This document shows positions 1 through 4,933 of a stretch of 5,356 nucleotides of DNA, one piece after another; position 1 is the stretch's first letter, and each line of letters begins with the position of its first letter. The notes beneath the pieces were generated by a model. That model ran no database searches. It saw nothing but the letters and a program-made list of their open reading frames with translations, and was not told the origin of the DNA. Origin of the DNA: Thermoplasmata archaeon (lineage in GTDB: Archaea > Thermoplasmatota > Thermoplasmata > SG8-5); contig JAUSPR010000269.1 of assembly GCA_030655715.1 (NCBI GenBank), forward strand, positions 1 to 5,356. The letters run 5' to 3'. The position numbers and the translations under genes are program-made.

Positions 1-3
1 CTG

Positions 4-22
4 CCCCCTAAAGCAATGGGGG
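4..22. repeat. Short C/G hairpin at window edge
   Basis: Five C (4-8) and five G (18-22) form a perfect 5-bp stem with a 9-base loop. No T tract follows, so it is a poor terminator candidate. It may be the tail of an upstream transcript or a chance pairing. Its context lies outside the window. Confidence 0.2.
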
Positions 23-76
23 TCCTGTCGATTCCGAATAAATTAAAAAGTCTCGCATTTTTACAAAAACTATTTA

Positions 77-96
77 TCAAATGAAGAACTATTTGA
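77..96. promoter_or_regulatory. Small inverted repeat in the leader of the CARDB gene
   Basis: TCAAAT (77-82) and ATTTGA (91-96) are exact reverse complements separated by 8 bases, in the AT-rich stretch about 70 to 85 bases before the start codon of the secreted protein. The surrounding DNA (about 38-80) has several AT-rich strings that could be a TATA element, but none is decisive. It could be an operator or a chance pairing in AT-rich DNA. Confidence 0.2.
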
Positions 97-162
97 AATC
101 TAGGTTTCATAACCATGCATCGAAACGGATATGAACACCGATGAAGCAAGAGGAGGAATAAC

Positions 163-1473
163 ATGGAGAAAATACAAATTGAAAAAATTGGAGCAATAGC
201 AATTGTGAGCATGATATTTTTAAGTGGAATGATGGTACTGCCAACAACGGTTGAAGCACAACAGGGTCTACCGGATCTGGTTGTTAAAAATATTGGTTGG
301 AGATTTCCAGTAATGGAGGATGAAGTATTACTTGGCACGGTCTACATAGAGAATACTGGTACTGCTTCTGTAGAGGATGGATTCTGGATAAATGTGAATT
401 ATGCGACATTACCAGGATTCTGGCAAGAGGCTACCGAGTCTCTCCAACTATGGGTAGAACCACCGATTAGAGCAGGAGAGATTAAAGCTGTGGCGTTTAC
501 AACTACTGCACTTACTACACATCAGACAAACTTTGATGTGGATTTAGATATATTTAATAACATAGTAGAATCGGATGAAGATAATAATCAGATGCATGCC
601 TGCCTAATTGCTGTTGGTGGGGCACCAGGTTCTTCACTTAGGGTACCAATCTACCTTCGTAACGAAATGCTCATGGCCCAAACATTCACAGTTGAAGTAG
701 ATGAAACAACAATACCAGATGGCTGGGGATTTGAAGGGGGACTTCCACCGACAACAATCACAGCTGCACCAGGCGGCAATGTGATGTTGAGTGAGAGCAT
801 TACTATCCCCGCAGATACCATTGAGAACCCTATTTTTAGATTGAATGCAATGAGACATAGTGACAATCAACTGCAATCGATATTCATAAAGGTTCTAACT
901 ACGCCCGAAATTGGTTTCTCTTTTAACCCATATACCAAGATATTTACTGCTTGGGGAGTAGATCATTTACAGCAGTCTGACTTTACAATCAGTTCAACTA
1001 TACTATCTCAGGAGGGGTATAAAACAGTGGAAGAATTCACTGTTACAAATGACAGAGGACAATATGTTCGGGCAACTCTTGAGATAGTCAGCACTAAACA
1101 TCTTCATATGTATGAAATTCTTGAAATAAACTATAACGGTGTAACGACCATAATTCCAGAGGAAAATCGGTTCTTGACAATGTTCAACGTTGATAAAAAT
1201 GGTCAATTGCAGAGATTCTCTCAATCTATGAATTATGCCCCAGAAATTTACACATTTACACGCTACGATGGAAAATATGACCAGACTATAATGGAGTATA
1301 AAAACCTTGAAGAAAAACTGACAGTAACATTTGATGGCTTTGATGCCTTGGGCGTAAGAATTGAAAACCAAAATATATTATCAATACGCTTGGACACTAG
1401 TGATACTTCAGTACCCCTTTGTGTCAACTTTTCATGTTTCGCGGGGGGAGACTGTAATGCAATAATGCAATAA
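163..1473 (+). CDS. Secreted CARDB-domain (Ig-like) protein
   Basis: A 436-residue exported protein of unknown specific role. The start is well supported: AGGAGG at 151-156 lies 6 bases before the ATG. Residues 1-32 look like a Sec signal peptide: a charged N-terminus, a hydrophobic core (about 10-27), and a likely cut after VEA at 30-32. Residues 36-145 match a CARDB (cell-adhesion-related bacterial/archaeal) Ig-like domain: it opens with PDLVV, has the N-T-G turn at 64-66, and ends with the typical NNIVESDEDNN string (132-142). Residues 155-247 look like a second beta-sandwich of the NEW3/CARDB kind (PxGW at 185-188, APGG at 202-205). Residues 250-436 are not recognised. There is no C-terminal membrane anchor. 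The last 17 residues hold three cysteines (420, 425, 431) that could form disulfides outside the cell. It is AT-rich like the next gene and unlike the genes after 2100. CARDB proteins commonly act in surface binding or adhesion; the ligand cannot be read here. Confidence 0.85.
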   Translation: MEKIQIEKIGAIAIVSMIFLSGMMVLPTTVEAQQGLPDLVVKNIGWRFPVMEDEVLLGTVYIENTGTASVEDGFWINVNYATLPGFWQEATESLQLWVEPPIRAGEIKAVAFTTTALTTHQTNFDVDLDIFNNIVESDEDNNQMHACLIAVGGAPGSSLRVPIYLRNEMLMAQTFTVEVDETTIPDGWGFEGGLPPTTITAAPGGNVMLSESITIPADTIENPIFRLNAMRHSDNQLQSIFIKVLTTPEIGFSFNPYTKIFTAWGVDHLQQSDFTISSTILSQEGYKTVEEFTVTNDRGQYVRATLEIVSTKHLHMYEILEINYNGVTTIIPEENRFLTMFNVDKNGQLQRFSQSMNYAPEIYTFTRYDGKYDQTIMEYKNLEEKLTVTFDGFDALGVRIENQNILSIRLDTSDTSVPLCVNFSCFAGGDCNAIMQ

Positions 1474-1474
1474 T
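1456..1474 (+). repeat. 8-bp tandem duplication across the stop codon of the CARDB gene
   Basis: AATGCAAT occurs at 1456-1463 and again at 1464-1471, followed by a partial third copy (AAT). The duplication is not a multiple of three and supplies the present stop codon. With only one unit, the frame would run on for a few more residues to a TAA just downstream. It looks like a slippage event that altered only the extreme C-terminus. Confidence 0.6.
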
Positions 1475-1502
1475 CTTAAAAATCTCTGCATACTAACCTT
1501 AT

Positions 1503-1539
1503 GAGAGGGCTATAAACGCCCTCTCTATTTTCTTTATTT
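1503..1539 (+). terminator. Hairpin plus T-rich tail after the CARDB gene
   Basis: GAGAGGGC (1503-1510) and GCCCTCTC (1518-1525) form a perfect 8-bp stem with a 7-base loop, followed by a T-rich run to about 1539. It begins 30 bases after the CARDB stop codon and has the form of an intrinsic terminator. In archaea the T tract alone often suffices, so the hairpin may have another role. The loop reads TATAAAC, so the same element may also be the promoter of the next gene. Confidence 0.6.
1511..1517 (+). promoter_or_regulatory. Possible TATA element for the thioredoxin-fold gene
   Basis: TATAAAC lies about 53 bases before the ATG at 1566. An archaeal start site about 25 bases downstream would fall near 1538 and give a leader of roughly 27 bases. 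It is flanked exactly by the two 8-bp arms of the inverted repeat, which is also how an operator for a dimeric repressor could look. This is inferred from position and sequence only. Confidence 0.35.
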
Positions 1540-1565
1540 GCCATGAACTAAAATGGGGTAAACAA

Positions 1566-1922
1566 ATGAAAATTGAATTGTATTTAAACTCAGAAAAGGG
1601 CCATTTGAAGGCGGGATATCCTTATTATGAAACACTATCTTCAAAATCCATTGGAACCTGGCATGGGCCATCAAGTGGTTATTATATTCCTAAAGATGTT
1701 TTTGTTGGATATTCAGAAGAAGAGAAGGAAATGAGGGATCAAATTACCCGTATGGCTGACAAATACAATTTCGAGTTGAAGGTGTATGATGTATCAAAAA
1801 CCCGTTATAGATTTCGTGCTTTTTTCAAAGGAGTGAGAGAAACACCTACTGCGGTTATAGGAAGAAAAAAATTCATTGGTACGATTAGTGAAGATGAAAT
1901 CCTAGCAGCTATAAAAAAATAA
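1566..1922 (+). CDS. Small thioredoxin-fold protein lacking redox cysteines
   Basis: A 118-residue cytoplasmic protein. The C-terminal half reads like the end of a thioredoxin/glutaredoxin fold: a helix (about 51-67), a strand (70-75), a helix (79-90), the likely cis-proline site T93-P94 followed by strand TAVIG, the hairpin KKFIG (101-105), and a final helix (108-117). The N-terminal strand IELYLN (3-8) is also as expected, but the region where the CxxC active site would sit is replaced by a Gly/Tyr/Ser-rich stretch (17-40). There is no cysteine in the whole protein, so ordinary thiol-disulfide chemistry is ruled out. It may be a binding or scaffold version of the fold, or a GST-N-like domain. 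The start is the first ATG; the upstream GGGG (1555-1558) is a weak ribosome binding site. It is AT-rich like the upstream gene. The fold assignment is moderate; the function is unknown. Confidence 0.75.
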   Translation: MKIELYLNSEKGHLKAGYPYYETLSSKSIGTWHGPSSGYYIPKDVFVGYSEEEKEMRDQITRMADKYNFELKVYDVSKTRYRFRAFFKGVRETPTAVIGRKKFIGTISEDEILAAIKK

Positions 1923-2082
1923 CATACCGCTTCGAGCAGACTGGTCAGTGACCTCAGGGCCATAATCGAGCAAGGCGAGAAAAATCAGACGAATGAGCGA
2001 AGCAAATTCGTTGGAAGCGCAGGAGCGCCGTAAAGGGGACCACCGGACGCCGTCACGCAGTGAACCGTATGCGGGCAATTTC
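1923..2082. other. Non-coding stretch with small palindromes
   Basis: I see no convincing gene here. GC is clearly higher than in the two genes to the left. Dyads seen: the perfect 11-base palindrome GGTCAGTGACC (1943-1953); ACGAAT (1989-1994) with ATTCGT (2006-2011); GCGC on either side of AGGA (2017-2028); and AGTGAA (2059-2064) with TTCACT (2080-2085), the last overlapping the attC-like site. The stretch may belong to the recombination site next to it, or be remnant inserted DNA. Confidence 0.4.
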
Positions 2083-2131
2083 ACTTAACTCCTATTAAGC
2101 GTAGCTCCGCTTCGCTTATTGGGAGTTATGC
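2083..2131 (+). other. attC-like palindromic site (candidate recombination site)
   Basis: The 16-base arms 2086-2101 and 2113-2128 pair with 14 Watson-Crick pairs, one G-T (2093/2121) and one mismatch (2095/2119), around an 11-base loop. Read as an integron attC site, it has R'' ACTTAAC (2083-2089, a full match to RYYYAAC), L'' TTAAGCG (2095-2101), L' CGCTTAT (2113-2119) and R' GTTATGC (2125-2131, six of seven to GTTRRRY), with two 5-base spacers. The orientation fits a cassette holding the gene to its left. Against this reading, the arms are symmetric: the extra unpaired base that real attC sites use for strand choice is missing, and the spacers pair. It sits 47 bases before the recombinase ATG, so it could instead be that enzyme's own site or an operator. 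The hairpin is certain; the role is not. Confidence 0.45.
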
Positions 2132-2148
2132 CGGTTATCGCGAAGTTT

Positions 2149-2154
2149 CTTATA
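2149..2154 (+). promoter_or_regulatory. TATA-like element of the recombinase gene (leaderless)
   Basis: CTTATA is centred about 26 bases before the ATG at 2178, the spacing at which archaeal transcription would begin on the start codon itself. The bases between are pyrimidine-rich (2155-2177) and hold no purine-rich ribosome binding site. Both facts support a leaderless mRNA. The attC-like palindrome ends only 18 bases upstream, close enough to affect binding of transcription factors. Confidence 0.5.
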
Positions 2155-2177
2155 CCTTCTTCCTCCTTTGCCCCTTC

Positions 2178-2993
2178 ATGCCCTTCGACACTAAAAACCT
2201 TTCCTCGGATGAGAAGTACGACCTCATCGGGCGGCTCATCGAGGAAGTGAAGCTCCGCAAATATTCCTACCGCACCGGCAAGCTGTACGCTTCAATGGTG
2301 AAGCGGTTCCTGGAATCCGAGAAGTCGCCCAGGGATTTCATACTCTCCTACTCGGATGCCAGTGCCTCCACCATGCGGGTGGCGAATTTCTCCCTTCGAT
2401 TCTTCTATGAGAACGTTATACGCGAGCCGTTCCCGGAGGGTATACCGCTGGCCGGCAAGGATGCGAAGTTACCGGTGGTGCTTTCCAGGGCCGAGGCAAA
2501 GGCCATGCTTTCGGGAACTGAAAACATCAAGCACCGCACCATACTGGCTACCCTGTACTATGCTGGATTGCGGCTTTCGGAGGCAATAAGTCTGAAGTGG
2601 GTCAACATAGATTTCGACAGAGAACTGGTTCATATCAGGGATTCCAAAGGCCGGAAGGACCGTATTGTTTTCTTGCACCCGGAACTGAGGGCTCTGCTGG
2701 ACATCTACAAGCCAGAGAGTCGCGACGGCCTGCTATTCGTTTCAGGCTATTCTGGCGGAAAGTATACCCCGAAATCCATCCAGCTGGTCGTGCGGGATGT
2801 CACGAAAAGGGTAGGCATCAAGAAGCAGGTAACCCCTCACACTCTGAGGCACAGTTTTGCCACCCATCTTCTCGAAGGGGGCGCAGACATCCGGTATATT
2901 CAAAAACTACTGGGTCACAAGGATCTGAAGACCACCCAGATTTACACCCATGTCGTCGAAACTGACATGGCCAGGCTGGCCGGGATGATTTAA
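2178..2993 (+). CDS. xerA: Tyrosine recombinase, XerA/XerD-like
   Basis: A 271-residue site-specific recombinase that cuts and rejoins DNA through a covalent phosphotyrosine. Residues about 13-90 form the helical SAM-like core-binding domain; 97-271 form the catalytic domain. All catalytic residues are present: R132 (in GLRLSE), K157 (in SKGRKDR), H221 and R224 (in [15 protein letters not shown]), H247 (in LLGH) and nucleophile Y256 (in IYTHV). The length fits archaeal XerA and bacterial XerC/D, which resolve chromosome dimers at dif. The extra segment that marks integron integrases before the HxxR motif is absent, so this is not IntI. The start is supported by a TATA-like element about 26 bases upstream and by lack of a ribosome binding site. 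It has its own promoter and ends 3 bases from the convergent acetyltransferase gene. It may be the chromosomal Xer protein or belong to an integrated element; the attC-like palindrome upstream suggests the second, but does not prove it. Confidence 0.9.
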   Translation: MPFDTKNLSSDEKYDLIGRLIEEVKLRKYSYRTGKLYASMVKRFLESEKSPRDFILSYSDASASTMRVANFSLRFFYENVIREPFPEGIPLAGKDAKLPVVLSRAEAKAMLSGTENIKHRTILATLYYAGLRLSEAISLKWVNIDFDRELVHIRDSKGRKDRIVFLHPELRALLDIYKPESRDGLLFVSGYSGGKYTPKSIQLVVRDVTKRVGIKKQVTPHTLRHSFATHLLEGGADIRYIQKLLGHKDLKTTQIYTHVVETDMARLAGMI

Positions 2994-2996
2994 GCC

Positions 2997-3458
2997 TCAT
3001 TCGATGAAATATTCCATCTCGTCAGGCACATCCACGAACCCATATTTCTCATACAGCGGTCTTGCAGTCTTCGAGGTATTGAGCGTCACCCTGCCGCATT
3101 TCAGGTTCCTGGCCTCATCCATAAGATGCTCCAGCAGCTTGGCAGCGATGCCCTGGCTCCGGTACTCTGGCACCGTGTACATATTGACCAGGTATGCCAC
3201 CCTTCCTGAAGTGTTACCGTAAGTGGGTGGTATATTATGAACACACAATCCGCTCGTAGCCACCATCGCCCCCTCATTCAGAGCCACCCAGGCAATGAAG
3301 CTCTCATCCGGAATATGTCTCAGGAAATAGTCCCTGGTACTTGCCCTAAAATCACCGAGGTCGATCGGGCATAGAGATATCTCCCTTTCAGCCCGCATTT
3401 CCATCCTTCTCTCGACCAGTATCTCAATATCCTCAACGGTTGCGCGTCTGAATTCCAT
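2997..3458 (-). CDS. GNAT family N-acetyltransferase
   Basis: A 153-residue single-domain GNAT enzyme expected to move acetyl from acetyl-CoA to an amine; the substrate cannot be told. It starts MEFRRATVED, a usual GNAT first strand. Motif A, which binds the CoA pyrophosphate, is VPEYRSQGIA (96-105), followed by helix AAKLLEHLMDEA and strand GRVTLNTS. Motif B is ARPLYEKYGF (132-141). The length is normal for the family. I chose the ATG at 3458 because the strand reads GAGG seven bases before it and the protein then begins at the domain. A TTG at 3527 would add 23 residues, but these lie in a strong hairpin and look unlike the family. The stop is 3 bases from the recombinase stop on the other strand, so the two genes are convergent with no room for separate terminators. 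Confidence 0.9.
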   Translation of the reverse strand: MEFRRATVEDIEILVERRMEMRAEREISLCPIDLGDFRASTRDYFLRHIPDESFIAWVALNEGAMVATSGLCVHNIPPTYGNTSGRVAYLVNMYTVPEYRSQGIAAKLLEHLMDEARNLKCGRVTLNTSKTARPLYEKYGFVDVPDEMEYFIE

Positions 3459-3501
3459 GTAATGCCTCGGTACTATAACGGAACCAGGCTGCTTAATGAT
3501 T

Positions 3502-3546
3502 ATGGCCGAGAGCTCCCCAGTTTTCAAGCTGGGGATGAAAGGCCAT
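3502..3546. repeat. Two-step hairpin upstream of the acetyltransferase on the - strand
   Basis: ATGGCC (3502-3507) pairs with GGCCAT (3541-3546), and TCCCCAG (3514-3520) with CTGGGGA (3529-3535), around the 8-base loop TTTTCAAG. Six and five unpaired bases lie between the two helices. All 13 pairs are Watson-Crick. It lies 44 bases before the chosen start of the - strand gene. Possible roles are a two-way terminator or block, a regulator site, or a hairpin end of an IS200/IS605-type element, whose ends are subterminal hairpins. No transposase or tnpB is in the window. Confidence 0.5.
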
Positions 3547-3589
3547 TAACATGAATATTGGCAAAGGGAAAACCGCCATGCACCATGCA

Positions 3590-3602
3590 ATAAATAGTAT
3601 AT
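3590..3602 (+). promoter_or_regulatory. TATA-like element for the microprotein-acetyltransferase operon
   Basis: ATAAATAGTATAT is the best TATA-like string in the spacer. A start site about 25 bases downstream (near 3620) would give a leader of about 145 bases that holds the structured region. A second AT-rich candidate, CCTAAAACTAC at 3721-3731, would give a short leader starting near 3751. The sequence does not decide between them. Confidence 0.35.
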
Positions 3603-3606
3603 GGAA

Positions 3607-3727
3607 TCAAAGCCGAGTAGCTTTGACAATCAGGTGTGTGGCCTATACTTGTAAACTTCCAGCCTAGGCAACAATCGCCAGCTCTTTTAGGGGCTGGTAG
3701 TTTACGGCTTTTGCTGATCGCCTAAAA
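3607..3727 (+). ncRNA. Candidate structured leader RNA with alternative helices
   Basis: TCAAAGC (3607-3613) pairs perfectly with GCTTTGA (3620-3626). Next, the arms 3651-3664 and 3692-3705 pair at 13 of 14 positions. Within them, GTAAACT/AGTTTAC (3651-3657, 3699-3705) forms an outer helix. The inner partner GGCTGG (3692-3697) can pair either with CCAGCC (3659-3664) or, as part of 3691-3697, with CCAGCTC (3678-3684), not both. In the second fold the loop TTTTAG plus the next G (3685-3691) is fully complementary to CCTAAAA (3721-3727), a possible pseudoknot. Competing helices plus a pseudoknot ahead of an operon resemble a riboswitch or other cis-acting RNA. I do not recognise a known class. 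The strand is set by the downstream genes. It could also be DNA structure, such as an element end. Confidence 0.4.
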
Positions 3728-3766
3728 CTACAAATAGAATCTCTCCATTGTACACATGGTGAAATT

Positions 3767-3898
3767 ATGGCTTGTAAATTAGGAATGGAGCCCGCAATGC
3801 ATGGAAGATGCGATCGCTGGCTCGGCACAAGGGGGATGTCATCCCAGCCAACTCTGGGCAATATCTGCGATTACTGCCATTATCAGACAAAGGAATGA
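3767..3898 (+). CDS. Four-cysteine microprotein, possible zinc binder
   Basis: A 43-residue frame from ATG to TGA, preceded by GGTGA (3758-3762) at 4 bases, a typical archaeal ribosome binding site. Cysteines lie at 3, 15, 34 and 37, the last two as CDYC with a histidine after (H38), and another histidine at 12. The arrangement C-x11-C-x18-C-x2-C resembles a small zinc-binding module, though the spacing fits no family I can name. The stop TGA overlaps the TGAGG (3896-3900) that serves as ribosome binding site for the acetyltransferase 9 bases downstream, so the two are very likely translated from one mRNA and possibly coupled. It could be a regulator or partner of that enzyme. Against it being real: the short length and lack of a recognised homologue. 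The ribosome binding site, the cysteine pattern and the operon junction together make it likely. Confidence 0.6.
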   Translation: MACKLGMEPAMHGRCDRWLGTRGMSSQPTLGNICDYCHYQTKE

Positions 3899-3907
3899 GG
3901 CACTCTC

Positions 3908-4831
3908 ATGGGGCTGGCCATTCGTGTGATGGAATTATCTGATATTCCGGGGGTTGTGGAGCTTCAGGCAATTGTGTGGCAGGACCATTTTCTCAAGGAA
4001 CGGAACATGCAGGTTCCGATAATGAAACGAACCCGCAGGAACATGGAATATTATCTGGCCAAGGATCCGGGCGGTTGCTTCGTTGCCATGGATGGAAATA
4101 GAATGGTCGGGACAATTGTTTCCCATACCTGGGGCAGTGTTGGCTGGTTCGGCCCACTTGAAGTAAATCCAGTAATCCAGGGCACCGGCATCGGCAAGGC
4201 CCTTGTTACAGAGTCGATTAAATATCTCAGGTCCAGGGGCTGCACTACGGTCGGATGCGAGACCATGGCTAGCAGTGCTCGAAATATTGCGTTTTACAAC
4301 AAGTTGGGTTTCAAGGCGATGAGCCTATCCCATGTTCTTTACAAGAGGTTGGGCGATGTCGCACCCGAGGAGGTCGAAAGCAAAAGAGCTAGGCGATTTC
4401 AACCAGGCGATAATTTGGATGAGTACAAAGCTCTCTGGAATAATATTCTTCCCGGTTTGGATTACTCGGTCGAGATTGCCAGCACAATCGAAAGAGAACT
4501 GGGCCATATCTGGGTCATGGATGAAGGCCACGCCCACGCTATCGTCCACACTTATGAGATGTTCGAGGAAAGCCAGAATGCAATCATGAAGCTCCTTGTG
4601 GCAGAAAAAGGCCATGAAGCTGTGGCCAGCGAATTACTGGACCGCTGTGAAATTGTCGCATCCATGGAAGGAAAGACAGGTATGTTTATCAGAACTTACG
4701 ATGTAAATCCACCGGTATTGAAATGGTTTTTCGAGCGCGGTTATGAACTTCAAGGGACATCAATCCGCCTGATTCTGGACGGGCCGGATGAGACGGACGC
4801 CGCATTCCATGTGTCCTGTTGGTCTGGATAA
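3908..4831 (+). CDS. Two-domain GNAT family N-acetyltransferase
   Basis: A 307-residue protein, about twice the length of a single GNAT domain. The N-terminal domain (about 3-150) is well preserved: first strand AIRVMELSDIPG, motif A VNPVIQGTGIGKAL (86-99) with the Q-x-x-G-x-G turn that holds the acetyl-CoA pyrophosphate, and motif B SARNIAFYNKLGF (123-135). The C-terminal half (about 160-290) looks like a second, worn GNAT domain: it has a motif-B-like end, NPPVLKWFFERGYELQG (267-283), but no clear Q/R-x-x-G-x-G, so it probably does not bind CoA and may shape the substrate site. Tandem GNATs of this plan are known in aminoglycoside and mycothiol-type acetyltransferases; the substrate here is unknown. 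The ATG has GAGG (3897-3900) 7 bases upstream, overlapping the microprotein stop, which suggests an operon. Confidence 0.9.
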   Translation: MGLAIRVMELSDIPGVVELQAIVWQDHFLKERNMQVPIMKRTRRNMEYYLAKDPGGCFVAMDGNRMVGTIVSHTWGSVGWFGPLEVNPVIQGTGIGKALVTESIKYLRSRGCTTVGCETMASSARNIAFYNKLGFKAMSLSHVLYKRLGDVAPEEVESKRARRFQPGDNLDEYKALWNNILPGLDYSVEIASTIERELGHIWVMDEGHAHAIVHTYEMFEESQNAIMKLLVAEKGHEAVASELLDRCEIVASMEGKTGMFIRTYDVNPPVLKWFFERGYELQGTSIRLILDGPDETDAAFHVSCWSG

Positions 4832-4840
4832 TTTCGTCTC

Positions 4841-4871
4841 AACGATTATAACGATTTGATATTGAACGATT
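4841..4871 (+). repeat. Three direct repeats of AACGATT
   Basis: AACGATT occurs at 4841-4847, 4850-4856 and 4865-4871, with starts 9 and 15 bases apart. The repeats flank a TATA-like string and lie in the spacer before the last gene. Repeated 7-base boxes around a promoter are often regulator binding sites, but AT-rich chance repeats cannot be excluded. Confidence 0.4.
4845..4851 (+). promoter_or_regulatory. TATA-like element before the third acetyltransferase
   Basis: ATTATAA lies between the first two AACGATT repeats. A start site about 25 bases on (near 4873) would leave a leader of about 60 bases to the ATG at 4934. It begins 14 bases after the stop of the two-domain acetyltransferase, so the last gene could instead be read through from that operon. 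Confidence 0.3.
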
Positions 4872-4933
4872 GGTGAGAACGAGAGAATTTCATAGGGGCG
4901 CGTCAAAAAGACTTGGCAAATGTGAGCCAGTTC

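Larger units (their letters stand above)
3459..3766. other. Hairpin-rich intergenic region between divergent genes
   Basis: These 308 bases separate the - strand acetyltransferase from the + strand microprotein. They hold no supported coding region, but three sets of hairpins (3502-3546, 3607-3626, 3651-3705), a good TATA-like string (3590-3602) and a 7-bp tandem repeat, CCATGCA twice at 3576-3589. The number of long dyads is more than I would expect by chance in a spacer of this size. The parts are given separately. Confidence 0.5.

Noticed and set aside
1003..1371. 122-residue frame on the - strand inside the CARDB gene
   Set aside because: It lies wholly within a well-supported gene with signal peptide and domain, and its own product looks random.
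1902..2084. 60-residue frame on the - strand
   Set aside because: It has no ribosome binding site or recognisable domain, overlaps the thioredoxin-fold gene end, and covers the dyad-rich spacer.
2059..2085. Group II intron fragment
   Set aside because: GAACCGTATGCGG recalls intron RNA, but the return arm, domain V and a reverse transcriptase are all absent.
2083..2131. Archaeal dif site for XerA
   Set aside because: dif sites have two 11-base arms around a 6-base centre. Here the arms are 16 bases around 11, and the sequence does not resemble the dif sequences I know.
2597..2965. 122-residue frame overlapping the recombinase
   Set aside because: It is a frame-shifted shadow of the catalytic domain; the composition is unlike a real protein and there is no start signal.
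2178..2993. Integron integrase (IntI), suggested by the attC-like site
   Set aside because: The stretch between the lysine motif and HTLR is short and lacks the extra conserved segment of IntI. The sequence reads as XerA/XerD.
3459..3527. N-terminal extension of the - strand acetyltransferase from a TTG at 3527
   Set aside because: The added 23 residues precede the normal GNAT start, the TTG sits inside a strong hairpin, and the ATG at 3458 has a better ribosome binding site.
3502..3546. Single CRISPR repeat
   Set aside because: The hairpin with GATGAAAG looks repeat-like, but there is only one copy, no spacer series and no cas gene.
3651..3727. tRNA gene
   Set aside because: Several helices are present, but there is no T-loop consensus, no anticodon arm in the right place and no acceptor stem.
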